Shown here one piece after another: positions 11,310-24,541 of a stretch of 64,000 bases of DNA; position 1 is the stretch's first letter, and each line of letters opens with the position of its first letter. The notes beneath the pieces are model-generated. The model searched no databases and was not told where the DNA came from. It worked only from the letters and a program-made list of their open reading frames with translations. A program made the position numbers and the translations under genes. This DNA is from Casuarina equisetifolia. Taxonomy: Eukaryota; Streptophyta; Magnoliopsida; Fagales; Casuarinaceae. The stretch is from NCBI GenBank assembly GCA_028551475.1, contig CM052355.1, positions 14,529,543 through 14,593,542 on the forward strand, given 5' to 3'.

Positions 11310-13345
11310 ATGCCAAAAATGAGATTCCTTGGCAATACTTTTGCTTTGAGAAGTATAAAGGCAAATGAATTTTGTTTAAACGATTCATCAAAGGCAAATG
11401 AAATTTATATGGCCTCGATTTTTGAATGGCCTAAATGATAGATTATTGTAAGAAGGGTCATATATATTGTTTTGTTTAGGTTTAAATGCCATGTTGTCTA
11501 AGAAAGGTCATAACAAAACGTTGATTTAGAGGGCCTCAACGGCATGCCATTTTATAATCTTCTAATGACATATTGTGTTATAAGGGCCTAAAAAAATGCC
11601 TTTTAAATCAACACTAGACGATTTGTTGGTTTAAAAGGTCTAAATTACATGTATTAGTAAATACAAAAAGCAAGACACAAAGAGGACGAGTGGTTTTTCA
11701 AATGTATTAACAACATGTCATATAGTCAAGAAAGGCATAAAGTGAAAAATGAAATGCCTTGACAAAAAGTTGGATTTGACAAGGTAAAGGCTATTGAAAT
11801 GGCCTAAACTAGGCATCGTTTTGCATGAAGTGAAAAATGAAAAATGAAATGCCTAAACAGCAGGCATAAAGTGAAAAATGAAATGCCTTGACAAAAACTT
11901 GGATTTGACAAGGGTAAAGGCAACCGAAATGGCCTAAACTAGGCATCGTTTTGCAAAGTCCTATATAACACTTGCTTTTAGAATGACCTAAACGACAGAT
12001 TGTTTTAAGAAGGAACAAACAAGTTGTAATTTTTGCATTGGTTTAAATGGCATGTCATCTGAAAACGGCCCTAACGACATATCGATTTAGAAGTGCCCCG
12101 CTGACATGCCATTTTGGAAAGTCGTAAAGGACATGTTTTAGAATCACTTAAATGGACATCTTCTCTTATGAAGGTATGAATAAATTGTCCTTTAAATGAT
12201 AACTAGATTACACATCAATTTAAAAGGCCTAAATCACTTACATATTGTTCTAGCAAAGGTACATAAATGGCCAAAACAAGGCATCGAATTGAAAATTTTT
12301 ATATTAAAGTTGGTTTTCAAAGGGACTAAATAATAAATCGATTTGAGAATGCTCAAATGAGTGATTGGATTTCAACGGCATGTTGTTTTAGAAAGGCATA
12401 AAGAACATGCCTTTTTTGAGTTGCACAATTGACATATCATGTTACGAATGCCTAAATGAAATGCCATTTAAATGGCAATTGGATGGTTAAAGGTTTAAAA
12501 TGCCCAAATTACAAGTGTTTGTCGATTACCAAAAAAAAAAAAGGCTGACAGATGGTTTTGAAATGCATAAATAACGTGTTATTTTAGAAAGGCGTCACCC
12601 ACATGTTGGTTTAGTAAAGCATAGACTGCATGATGTTTTAGTAAGGCTTGAAATATAAAATCAGATGCCCTAATAGAAACTTTGAGTCGAGAAAGTTAAA
12701 AGACAAATGAACTGGACCTAAACAAGGCATTGTTTTCGGAAGTTTTACATGGCACTTGATTTTAGAATAGTCAAAATGATAGATCATTTTGAAGAGACTC
12801 AAATGAGTTAATTGTTTTAACTGGGTTTAAATGACATGTTGTTTGAGAAAGGTTATAACGATATATCAATTTAGAGAGGCCTAAGTTATTTGTCCTTTTA
12901 AAAAGACATAAAGGCATGCCATTTTATAATCACCTTAATGACATGTCCCTTCATAAACGTTTAATAAATTGTCCCTTAAATGGTAACCGGATTACTTGTT
13001 GGTTTAAAAGGGCTAAATCACATGAGTTCAAAAATATGAAGAAAAGAAAAAAAGACAATTGTTTTTTAAAATGCATAAATGACATTTCGTTTTACTAAGG
13101 CAGCATCATCTATACCTTGTTTTAGGAAGGAATTACCCATATCTTGTTTTAGCAAGGAACTGGTTGCATATCATTTTAGTAAGGTGTAAAATACAAATGA
13201 AATTCCTTGACAAAAACTTTGAATTGAGAATTATAAACGTCAATGAAATGGCCTAAACGAGGCATCGTCTTGGAAAGGTCTATATAACACTTGGCTTTTT
13301 GAAAGGCATAAATTAGACAATTTAAAAGGCCTAATAACATGTGTC
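11310..13345 (+). repeat. Degenerate AT-rich tandem array with higher-order units
   Basis: About 2 kb just downstream of NCS1 is built from short diverged modules. Examples are GGCCTAAATGACA, TTTTAGAAAGGCATAAA, GACATGTCGTTTTA and GGCATGCCATTTTATAATC, recurring every 30-45 bases. These are arranged in larger units with a common anchor: AAATGCCTTGACAAAAACTT, then a TTTGACAAG-type segment, GAAATGGCCTAAACTAGGC, and ATCGTTTTGCAAAG. Anchor copies start near 11320 (diverged), 11750, 11880, 12655 and 13190. A second landmark, TTTAAATGRCATGTYRTYTG, precedes each GCATGCCATTTT segment near 11480, 12045 and 12830. No open frame runs through it. I know of no named satellite with this sequence. Confidence 0.75.
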
Positions 13346-16300
13346 TTTGTAATACAAAAAGGGGGGAAAAAAAAAAAACAAAGAGGACAAGTGGTAATCC
13401 GCCGCGTTGCAATTTACCAGAGAGAGAGGCTTCCATTGCTTTCAGAAACGGGGAAGTCCAGATAGAAGATGTTCCATGTCTGCGTTTGACTTCAATAAGT
13501 ACTGTTCACTCAAGTGGACATTGTGATACTAGCAAATAAGCAGCTGCTTAATGCAATTCATGTCATGTGCAATCACGTAGTCTCATTGGTGTTTAAGCGG
13601 CCTTGGTGGCCTTCACTGCGGTGTCAATAAATATATATAATTCTCCTAACAAAATCCAAAGCAATTCTTAATTTCAATTATGCAATGTCAGGAAACCTGC
13701 ATTATTCCCTTTTCTTCTGCAGAAACTTGATTTCAGATCTACTGGTCAGACTTCTCTTGCCCTATCACAAAGCAAACCAGGCAAAGTTCTAGGTAGCCAT
13801 GGTTGAAGTGCTTCAAAACTCTTATTCTTAGTCATTTCTAGAGATGACCCATGAAACTGTTGAGTACATCCATCTTTGTTGCCTTAAATCCACAATAAAG
13901 ATTTTATCACTCATCTATTTACAGCTGCTTTTGCTCATGGATGGTTTTATTAATCTTTGAACACTGTCATTAAGGAAGATTATCTTAGTGGGCACGTTTA
14001 GAATGGGCGTCAGATCCATTTCTTAAGCCACCAGCACCACCTACAAATTTGTGAGTCTAATACAAGTTGGGTCCAGTCGCCATAAGCTCATGAACCTGTA
14101 ATTTGGGTCCTTGGTTCTTCATCCGAATCTTCTGTCCATAAGCCCAACTAGTCTCTCATGGCTCCTCACAACCTTTTTTGGGGAACCCACGCAAGTGCCA
14201 GAACTGCATACTGACTTTTAGTTTTAGGGAGATAAACATAATCACGTAGCAATTATATACATAATAAATATAATTTATTAAATGTAGATATATGACCAAT
14301 ACGTCTATGGAATCATAATTTACTTAAAAATTTCAGGTTTTACAGTTCTTTCTTGTTAGAATCTCACACACATATACTCTTTTTTACAATTGAAAATTAT
14401 TTACTCTTTCCCATTAATAATTTAAGTTTTCAAACTCCTGCACATACAACAACTATAATGAACAATGGATTCATTATAAACTTTCAGGGTTTTACAACTT
14501 TTCTATTTAAGACTCTTATATACTTAACCTCCCCTTGATGGTTAAAAATTATATTTACAGATTCTCCTACAAAGTCTTACTGGAAAAAGAAAATTGTACC
14601 CTATATATGAAAATGATCAATTTCTTCTAATTTTGACACTATCAATTAAAACATTGTCAAAAACTTGACAAGAGTGATTTAGTTGGATGCCTTGATGTGA
14701 CCAAGAAACAACTTGCTGAATGACAAGAAAAACATATCGGTTAATGTCTAATCGTTTCTTAATTGCGTCGAGAATGATACTCGGAAGTTGGGTTGTTTAG
14801 TTGAGTTCGTAAGTACATAAAGTCTTGTACTACTTGCACATGGTAGACAGAGGACTCGGGCAATCATCCAAACAAAGCTAGTGAAAGGCTGACTTCCAAT
14901 AAGATATATTCTTTATGATTTATAATAATTGAAGTCCGAAGCATATGGAAATAAAAAAGAGAAGGATCAATCCATGCTTCTTTATACAATGAAGTTTATA
15001 GTACAAGGGAAAAAGACAGGAACTTTCATTCATTTCGTAACTGCTAAAGGCCAAGGAGTTCCAACCAACTCTATCTGCAGAATATACACAAAAAGCCATG
15101 TAGAGATGGCAATGTGAATTTGAGAGTCTTTCAATTCCTTACTACCAATTCAGAATTTAGCTTAGAATCAAAAAACAGTAAGAAAGAAGTAAATTAACCA
15201 ATAAGCAATTTTCTTGCCGTTTAGTCTTGTTAATGGCTACACATATTCTAAGACATCATAGGAAATATATATATTGTAATTTATAGAATAAAGTAGATAT
15301 AAAAGAAATAGATCTTGTTTAGCAGTTGAGTATAATACTTGTCTATTTAACATAAATGAGCCCTAAATCTCAAGTTATTAGAAACAAGTAATTCTTGTAT
15401 TTTAATATCTCAATTAACGTAGTTCCAATTGCAATTTAAACAAAAAATTGAAAGGAAACATCTATCTTTGTAAGACTTATCTATCTTGGGTATAATTTTA
15501 TTTTTCGTTGAAAGTATTATTCACTATATGTCAATTATTGTCAACTAAGCTACAAAAATGTCAAATCTCATGTAGAGTGCTCTCTTATGGTTAAAAAAAT
15601 AAAAAATAAAAACACACATCAATGCTAATGTTGATTTTCAATATAGAATGAATTTTTAAAATAATTCCCCAAACCAAAACCATTAAATACGTTGCTCCAA
15701 GTCAAACACAAAAAAATATCTATGAACAAGGGGAACCCGTGGAGTTGAACAATGATAGGACATAAAATAAGGTTGCACTAAATGTGCACCACATACAATA
15801 TTGAGGATCTGACGTAGACCCCTAAAACCATGCAACGAATGGGGAATAAAGGACAAAGAAATATGTTCTAGTGGTGAGTAGAAGGCATGGAGGACCTTGG
15901 ACCAGCTTGGCACCACCAAGACAACACCCAAAGTTCAGTATTTGTAGGGACGTAGGGGTTCAACTGACTTGTGGAGAAAGGGTGGCCCCTAGGTCACTCG
16001 TGCTCCATGAGAATAGTTTAAGGGCCAAGTGACCTAAGACAGACAGCATTGAGACCTTTTTCTCTTGTTTTTGTTGATCAGAAAACAGCGTTGAAGTTTG
16101 CAAGTTCGAGGAAGTGGCCGAGGAACAGAGACCCACAAGACTCCGGACCTCGTTAGAACAACCGCAATGATAATACTTCTTATTTTCTTCATCTTTTTGG
16201 CTGTTTTTTAATAGAAGCTCAAACGTGATTGTTCAAAGGGGATTTTGTATGTTGGGTTTAAATCAACAAGAAATGTAAAAACGTGGAGTTTGTGTCCCCA

Positions 16301-19000
16301 AAACAGCTTTCAATAACCACTGTTTTCGACTGGTTGCTAAGTTCAAGTTTGGTTGAATTTTTCGTGCTGTTTCTTGGGTTTAGAAATTGTAAAGTAATTT
16401 TTCTGTTTTCGAAAGCAGGAACCAAACAGGTCATAGTTTTCCTTTAATCCTTAAAAAATCCTAACAAGGGGCGAAGCACAAAAAGAAGACTTCTGTGCCC
16501 TTCTTGACCCTATAATTTAAAAAGAACTTGGTTCATAGAAAAGCAATAAAGAGTGACATCCTCGTATTGAATAAATTGCACAGCTGCACACGCACATACA
16601 CAACCTTACAATATCATTATTCCAGTAAATTACATTTATATATGTACAAAAGTTTAGAGGCCAACAGCTGTATTCCAGGATAAGCTTAATCTGATGGGAT
16701 ATGATGAATGCCATCACATGTCATCTTTCGGGTTCTCTTTATGTGAAAAGTATTGATTCCTTGCGGGTTCTACGAACGAGGTGTGATAATGGTGCCAAAA
16801 CATGCATATTTAGCTTTCGTTTGGCTCAGAAATCACTTCTCTTTTTTTTTTTTCTTTTCTTTTTCTTTTTTTACTGTAAATATTGGCCAAGATGATTTGG
16901 TGCAACATACTTGCCGACACGGCTTCTCTTAGAGTATACTAAGGATTGAGTGATGGATAATCAACCAATTAGGTTGAGGTTTTGCAATGTCAAAGAGTTC
17001 GATCATGACAGGTTGTCGTCGAGGTTGGTCTATGAACCAAATTGCTTTTCAGGCCTGGAAAAGAGTTCCTGAAAACAAAGATTATTGGCTGGTCGGTTGG
17101 TCCGACGTAGTCTGGAGCCCAAAACTTGTTTCTAATTGATAAGCAACGTATCGGTATAAGAAAGCCTATAGAATAATCATCATGTGAAATCCAGCACAAC
17201 AAAACATGGATTGAATAAGATATTATTTAGAAACTTACCTTTCTTTTGATAATCTTAGATTTCAAACAAATAAGGAAGGAACTCTTTATAACAATCTGCA
17301 AAAATCTATATTTAATTCCTTTGTTTGTGTTATTTGAAATAAAAAGGAGTGATAAAAATTTTAGTTACATTATTAATTCAGAATTGTTACCCTTGAAACT
17401 ATTAAGAAAAACTTGTTACATATAAAATTTTCAAGATAAAGAAAATATTTAAAATAGCTGAAAACTTGTATATTCAACATACTTAAATAAGGCATTTTTT
17501 ATTTAATATAATAATATATATTGTCTTAAAATAGGAGCATGCTATCAATGCCCCACGTAGCTCAAGTAGAGTTCACATGGTCGGAGACCAAAGAAGTCTC
17601 AAATTGCGAACCCCTCACACCCCCTTTACTTCACCAAAAAGATATAACGATATGTTCATACTTTTATCATGTATAATTACTAATTAAATTAAATATATAG
17701 ATCCATTTTACGTATTAAAAAAAAAAAAAAACTATGAAGTTCGTATGCTCAATGGCCGCAGTAGGAAAAAGATCAAAGCTGGCTTACCTCCCAATCTGAA
17801 TCACGCAGTCATCGGTTCCCTCCCTGGTAAGTCGACCTAAGTCATACACGGTGGCATCTCTATCATCTAACACATTCTATGTAAATCCGTTACTTGGATA
17901 TCTTATAGTAATTTATTGTATACCTGGTTGCAAGTTCTTGTAAGATTTCTACACCAATCAGCATTGAAAACTACTTCAAATGCAACCTTTGCTTTTACTT
18001 TGTTTGAAGTTGGGTCCTTCTTAACATAATATCAAAGTATAAGTTTAAATACAATATCTTATCACATATTAGGTCCTTATAATTTTGTATCATCGCTTCA
18101 TTTCATTATTTATAGACTGACTTACACTCAAAACAAAAAGATATGTTAAAAATATTAGTTATCTTATATGATTAATATATTAATTTTGATATCCTTATTT
18201 TTGGCGTCCTTATCTCTTAATGACTAGTTTTTAAAAAGAAAGTTAAGTCTTTCTAATGCTCCCTGTAAAGGTCCCTCGCAAAACCATGCATCCTTTTAGA
18301 AGATTTATGATGATTTTACGAGAGGCATGGTTGCTGAAATTGTTTAAGTTTCTTCGAAACCAGCATAGAAATCACCAGACAGTAAGGAGGAATACTGACC
18401 AATTGTGGGGATGACGGATGAAGAATCCGTTGGCCCCGTGAACTTTGAGATGGTTTTAGTAGTCTCTCGGGGATCTGTCAACAAATAAAGCGACAAACCA
18501 TACTCTTACCATCAAATGAAGTTACTGCTTTTGGGGGGAGAAAGATAAACAAAAAAAAAGTTACCAAGTCAAATTTCTCGTGAAAACATCAGGCCAGTTT
18601 ACTCGCCCCCCGAGCTATGCTCTCCATCCAAAGTTGGGGTTTGAAAAATTAATGACCAGGCATTTTGGCCCCGATTGTTGCTGAATATTGGGAATTTTTT
18701 TTTTTAAAAAAAAAAAAAGTAAAGTGGAATTGGGGCCTACAGCCAAAAAAAAGTGAGGAAAAGAGGTTCAAGTTAGATTTCTTAAATGAAAATGAGAAGA
18801 AAAGGAGTTTTAATGGCTAAATTTTGGTAAAAGAAGAAATAATCTTGCAGTTTAGGGTGCTCTCTTTCTTTGTAAGATGGAGCCCTGAGACTTTCAACTA
18901 TTACAAGCGCGAAATGAAGAATTATTAAGAACTAAACTAATTTTGCATGGAAAAAGTCAGTAGTGATTTCCTGCCATTTATGACATTTTCTATGAACCGT
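13346..19000. other. Gene-free AT-rich region with SINE-like remnant
   Basis: No exon chain or homologous frame could be built in these 5.6 kb. A less AT-rich patch at 13.38-13.55 kb (AFRNGEVQIEDVP in one frame) has no recognised match. Single frames at 14.35, 14.93, 15.68, 16.52 and 16.99 kb are unsupported. Poly(T)/poly(A) runs occur at 16.84 and 18.69 kb. A tRNA-like SINE remnant sits at 17.55 kb. Confidence 0.55.
17550..17645 (+). mobile_element. Probable tRNA-derived SINE remnant
   Basis: CACGTAGCTCAAGTAGAG resembles a Pol III A box. It is followed by TGGTCGGAGACC, AAGTCTCAAATTGCGAACCC (B-box-like), a C-rich CCCCTTTACTTCACC and CAAAAAG. This order matches plant tRNA-derived SINE heads and is diverged, so the copy is old. 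No target-site duplication was identified by eye. Confidence 0.45.
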
Positions 19001-19001
19001 T

Positions 19002-19032
<31 letters not shown>
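19002..19032 (+). repeat. GA microsatellite upstream of the dioxygenase
   Basis: Around 15 uninterrupted AG dinucleotides lie about 220 bases upstream of the TATA box of the dioxygenase. It may act as a GAGA-type promoter element or be neutral. Confidence 0.85.
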
Positions 19033-19033
<1 letters not shown>

Positions 19034-19251
19034 CTTGACCTATGGGAATAGGTGGCAACTATGGAAGAAGACAAAGAACTACAGTCGAAGTTTTTGTACC
19101 GATGGCACGAAGGCCTTTCTGTCCGCTCCCATTCGTGGTCTTATCATATTTTGTCAACGATTCGTTATAAGGAAACCATTCCACGGATTCAAAAACCTCA
19201 AGCTGGTTTCTGAAAACCATGCACTGTTCTAGTCTCCCCTTCCTTCTCTAC

Positions 19252-19258
19252 TATAAAA
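19252..19258 (+). promoter_or_regulatory. TATA box of the 2OG dioxygenase gene
   Basis: TATAAAA stands 130 bases upstream of the first ATG, preceded by a C/T-rich patch and followed by a pyrimidine-rich leader. This predicts transcription starting near 19285. Confidence 0.65.
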
Positions 19259-19387
19259 ACGCCAAAACCCTCTTCTATCTCACACTTCATTTCGTTGTTC
19301 CCTCCCCTATCCCTATCATCTCTTCAATTTTCAGATCTTTTGGCTAAACTTTGTCTTCATTAACAGAGCAATCCGGGTTATTACTCC

Positions 19388-21010
19388 ATGTCTCCTGCAA
19401 TGGCTGTGTCTGTGTCAACTAAGACAAAGGAGGACGGTACGCTTGAAGGCCAGTTCCAGAAAGGAGTGAAGTACCTTTCTGAAACTGGCCTTAACCGACT
19501 TCCCAAGAAGTATATCTGGCCGGTTTCCGATCGACCAAATGTGAATGATGGGAAGCTAAAGGAACTCAAGAAAAATCTTAAGCTACCCATCATTGATTTT
19601 GCAGAATTGCAGGGCTCAAACAGGCCACAAATCCTCGAGTCTGTCGCTAATGCTTGTGAGCAGTATGGTTTTTTTCAGGTGGGTTTCTAATCATTTAACA
19701 GTAAATACAATTCTAAAGATGAATCTGAATTGCAACATAGTTGGAAAAGAACTTCAGAAATGATGAAAAGTTTTTGTTGGTCAATGCAGCTGGTAAACCA
19801 TGGCATTCCAGGCGATGTCATAAGCAACATGGTCGACGCGGGGACAAGGTTCTTCGAGCTTCCAATGGAGGAAAGAGCCAAGTACATGTCTTCCGACATG
19901 CGTTCACCGGTCCGATACGGAACCAGCTTTAACCAGAAACTGGACAGTGTGTTTTGTTGGAGGGACTTCTTGAAGCTAATGTGCCATCCCTTATCAGAAG
20001 TTCTCCCTCATTGGCCTTCTTCTCCGGTGGACTTGAGGTGAAAAGCTTAACTCCGAAAATATTATAATCATGAAATCCTTCTTCCCTATCTCTTTCTTCA
20101 TTTTTGTGGCTCACAATCGCTGTCCAAGCCTTTTTGCAGATTGGCTGTATCTTTCTCTCAATTAGACAACTAGTTGACTTGCAACCCGATACTCCTTTCT
20201 GCTCTCCAGATTATTATAGTTTAAATCTCTGATCTAATGACCAATTATCTTACTTCTTCATGCTGAACAGGAGATCGGCGGCTACCTACGCAAAAGAAAC
20301 CAAACACTTGTTTTTAATGCTAATGGAAGCCATTCTAGAAAGCTTGGGACTTTCAGGAAATGGGAAGGACAAGACAGAAGAAGATGACATTTTAAAGCAC
20401 TTCCAAGGTGGAAGCCAGCTAATGGTTGTCAATTGCTACCCACCATGCCCTGAACCCAATCTTACCCTAGGAATGCCTCCTCACTCCGACTATGGATTCC
20501 TCACCCTTCTTCTTCAAGATGAGGTCGAGGGTTTGCAGATACAATTCCAAGAAAAATGGGTCACTGTCGAACCAATCGCCAACTCATTTGTTGTTAACGT
20601 TGGTGATCATCTTGAGGTGTGTTTTTTAAAATCAACTCCAAATTTTGATTAAGCAAAATATTGTTCGTAATTATTATTAGGACTCTTTCTGTACCAATCA
20701 AGCTGCCAGGCAGGTGACCATGATAATATTTGTGTTAACAATGGAGGCCTTGTTTATGTCTCAGATTTTTAGCAATGGAAAATACAAGAGCGTTTTACAT
20801 AGAGTCTCTGTGAATTCTACGAGGCCTCGGATGTCGGTGGCTTCTTTGCATACTCTTCCTTCGGATAACCTGGTCAAGCCATCACTTAAACTGATCGGCG
20901 AAGCCAATCCAAGGCGTTATAAGGACACTGACTTCAACAGCTTTCTTGACTACGTTACATCTTGTGAATCCAAGGGGAAGAGTTTCTTGGAGACTAGAAG
21001 AATGGAATGA
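19388..21010 (+). CDS. 2-oxoglutarate/Fe(II)-dependent dioxygenase, At2g36690 (GIM2) type
   Basis: The protein is a DOXC-class 2-oxoglutarate-dependent dioxygenase, a family that oxidises small molecules such as hormones and phenolics. Exons are 19388-19678, 19790-20037, 20271-20616 and 20765-21010, giving 376 residues with in-frame GT-AG junctions. An N-terminal DIOX_N region carries [11 protein letters not shown] and [15 protein letters not shown]. Iron ligands are H251 and D253 ([10 protein letters not shown]) and H307 (SVLHRVSVN). The 2-oxoglutarate-binding R317-x-S319 is present. The stretches [18 protein letters not shown] and LPHWPSSP match, from memory, the At2g36690 group, reported in germination and ABA/GA balance, and also resemble DMR6-like enzymes. 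The substrate cannot be read from sequence. M5 (19400) is an alternative start. Confidence 0.92.
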
Positions 21011-21274
21011 AGGCAACCGAGATTCCGAAATGGAAATCCATGCATGTTTACTTCTGCAGCATCAATCATGTAGCGTTTGATTAAATGGAATGCAGCTTTA
21101 TGTGAAGGGTGCTCTTTGAGTGGGTGGAGGATGACGATGAAGCCCTAAATAGCGAGCCCCACCTCACCTGCTGGTGTTAGGAGACAACAGAAGTTGAAAT
21201 TAGTGTGAATTAGCGAATCTAAGCGTGTAGATTGTGCCGAGAATGATCTTGCTTTATCAGTTGCAATTGAAAAC

Positions 21275-21280
21275 AATAAA
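21275..21280 (+). terminator. Poly(A) signal AATAAA of the dioxygenase gene
   Basis: AATAAA occurs about 265 bases after the stop codon in an AT-rich context. It is the first canonical signal after the gene. Confidence 0.4.
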
Positions 21281-21299
21281 ATATCTAATGCTTTTCGTA

Positions 21300-24200
21300 G
21301 TTTTATCTTTGATCTTTGTCTTACCCTACAATGTTTACCTGCTACATTTTGCTTTTGCGCAGTAAAACTAGTCTGAAATCGATCCAAATCCTACCCGCCC
21401 TTCTACTAGCTGAACTAATTAAAACCAAGCCTACTCTACTTTCGTTTAACTAGGCAATAATTTCAGACCTTCTAAGCTAAGCAAAGCAAAGAAGGCCTCA
21501 AGCGATGTAAATTTTACTGGACTGCTAGCAAATTGACAAAAGACTACTCTACTTGCTACATCCATTGTTGATATCTTTATGTGCACTCAAAAGTTTGGAA
21601 GTAAGAAAGCTAGATAGCACATATGCATAAAAGCAAACGAATCTGAACAAACAAAGGTGGGCACAATGACAAGCAAGAAGTGCTTGACAGTTAAGGCTTT
21701 TGTTTGAAACGTCCGATATAGAGATAGAAGCTTTTAAATCCGTGGGAATTTCGACTTAGAGATGTCTTTTTTGTCATCAGGTCTAAAGATTTACGACCAT
21801 AGTGATTTCGCAGCACTGGCATCCATAAGCGTTTTGGTGACGTGACAGTTCTCACTTACTGTGATTTTCAATTGCCGGCAAAGGAATTACAACTTTTATG
21901 TGGAGCACTTTGCTATAGGTTTATATGGTGTTAGGTATGAAATCAAACCAAGGGAAAAAGACATAATGGTGATCTCATTAGTTAGGATTTTTCTTAACTT
22001 ATCTATAAGTAGAATATGCTAAGAAGTTGTATGTATATTATGTCATTTAGTGAATCACAGTGACAATTATAAGTAAAAAAATATTAAAGAATAAAATTTT
22101 TTAACAACTTTTAAGTATATAAAATTTTAAAATAATAAAGATTAATCCTTTCAAAAAATTAAGGTAATCTACTCCATTACTTATAATTTTTAATATTCTT
22201 TAATTTTTATTTTGTGTACATTTGTTATAGAACCCATGTGAGCTCACAGCATATGGGGAACTAATGAGACCCTAACCACACATGAAAAGGTTGAGAATAT
22301 GTCTAAATCACATTGCTAAATACAATAGATTGTTTGCATAAGTTAGAATAAGAAATTGCACTTTTAGACATAACTCTTTTTGAAAAAAAGACATATTATA
22401 GGAAGAAATTTGGCTTTCTCAAACAATGATTGGGACTAAACTAAGCAAATCCTATCTTATGGAAAGTAGTTGCCTTCTCAAATACTGTGGACAACCAAAT
22501 GAACTCTTAATTGGAAGTGCTCGATATTATCCTTTGAGTTAGGGTTCTAACTTGTTCCATGCTATGTTATGGTTAGAAGAGCTAAATTCTTATTATAAAA
22601 AGGTCAATGACTACAAAAACTAAGTCATTAACATGTGGAATGCCTTAACGTACATACTATGAATAAACTATGCTTTGATATCATCTTCATCTAAAATTTT
22701 TAATTGAATAGATTTGTATTAGAAAACTTAGTCATATTTTTCTTTTTATAAATAGAATTAAATAAGATTTAAGCAATGTGAAATTTTTGTTAAACCATTC
22801 TTAATATGCCTTCTCATAACTAATGTGGGCTACAAATTTTATTGCAAAGATATATATCCTTTGACAAACTATTTCAAATTACAAATTTTAATATCATGTT
22901 CAAAAAAAATCAATTATATTCAAAAGTCAACCAAAAAGAAAAGGTCTTTCTTATTTTTTTTAAAAAATCAAATAATAATCATACCATTCCTTGTACGTAA
23001 CATTAAAATTCAGTGACTACGGAATAGTATAAGACGTAATCATTCGCACCTTTTCTTGTGGTGTGAATATACATACAGTATTTCAAACTCCATAATTTGT
23101 CGGAAGTCACCTCCCACTGAATTTGACGAAGCCAGTCAAATGAAAATCTCTGTTCATAACACATTAAAGCCGCCTCTGTCCAATGAATCTCGTTCTTGAA
23201 TTTCAGTAGTTGACCCAGGAACAGGTAATGGTCGGGGGCGCTCTGACTCCGTCGCTGCTGGCTGCTCTCAGATCATGGTGCATATTCCACATTCATGGTT
23301 TCAAAATCCGGTGAGATGTCACCGGAGGGGACCCAATATGGGTCCCAATGAACTTCGCATGATGCTTCCAAATGGGTCCCAAGAAAGAAGACGATGGAAA
23401 AGACAAAACATGTATTGTTTTGTTGTAAGAAAAGTAAAAGAAAGCCTTTTTCTTTTTTTGGGTCAGAAAGTGATGCATCAGAAAGGCACTCGTTCAAAGG
23501 AAAAACAAAAGCCGAAACTAGTTGTGGTCTTCAATGGGCCAAGTTAAACCCAAATCGAAAAGGTTGAAACGTCTTAAAATGGCCGAATATGTACACGCCT
23601 GCAATAGCTATAAATGGATAGTATGTTCAAACCCATTACTAGAAAGTCTAATTCTATTCAAAATTAATTAATTTTTTTTTTGATAGAAAAGAGGCCTAAG
23701 TATAATATGCATAATATTAGGACATTTTTCGTACCATTCTTAACACTCTTCTTTTTAATCAATATGAATCATAATATTTTTTTTTTAAGAGATGGAAATG
23801 GGGGTTAGGAAATTTATTAGGAGAATATAAGACTCAAACTCTAACCTTCCATATGGTAAAGTCCCTATAGGCCATTAAGTTGTCCAGATTTAGACTTACT
23901 AAGTCATAAGATTCAAGTTAGAAGATATGCATTCTCTTCCAAATTTTTTTGAACTTTGGGATTTATATACAATAATAAACTCTTTCAAGTTAGAGTTTTA
24001 ATATTATATTAAAAAATTTAGTCTCACAAAAAATTAATTTAAAAATTAAAAAATATTTTTTCTTAGAAAAAGAATTCTAATGAAGAATTTAGACAATGTT
24101 AGATATTTGTCATACCATTTTTAACACATAAAATTATGTAGTTATAGAGATAATAATATAATGGAAGCATATTAGGACACCTTATTTAATGAATTTAGTA

Positions 24201-24541
24201 TGCTTCAATCTGTTAAAAAGTAATAGAAGATGTTTACAAACAATTTATCTTCTTATGTATTAAAAGTTTCTGCAATTGTAAACTAAGCATGACTCCTACC
24301 TATGAGTTAAAAAATTTCTACAAGATTGCAATGAGATTATGAAACACAAAGTCGATTTTAATGCATCAAGCAGCCAACTTTTAAAGGCGAGGGTGAATAT
24401 CTCGTCCCAAAAAATCTATGAACCCAATCCAATCTCCAAGGTACGTGTCGCGCGGATCTCCTCAGCTCTTGTATCATGGCGACTGGGAGAACCTTGGTTG
24501 CATAGAGAAGAACCCAAGGTGGCGCTCCGCCGGCGATCATT
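21300..24541. other. AT-rich spacer before CYP97C1
   Basis: No gene is supported. Most of the stretch is AT-rich with poly(A) and poly(T) runs. A moderately GC-rich patch at 23.2-23.55 kb contains short frames on both strands but no recognisable protein. The last 200 bases are more GC-balanced and probably hold the CYP97C1 promoter and leader. Confidence 0.55.

Noticed and set aside
11310-13345. A CRISPR-like array
   Set aside because: Repeats are diverged, not separated by unique spacers, and the DNA is from a plant nucleus.
18690-18720. A transcription terminator hairpin from the T-run/A-run palindrome
   Set aside because: It is a chance poly(T)-poly(A) junction in AT-rich DNA with no gene next to it.
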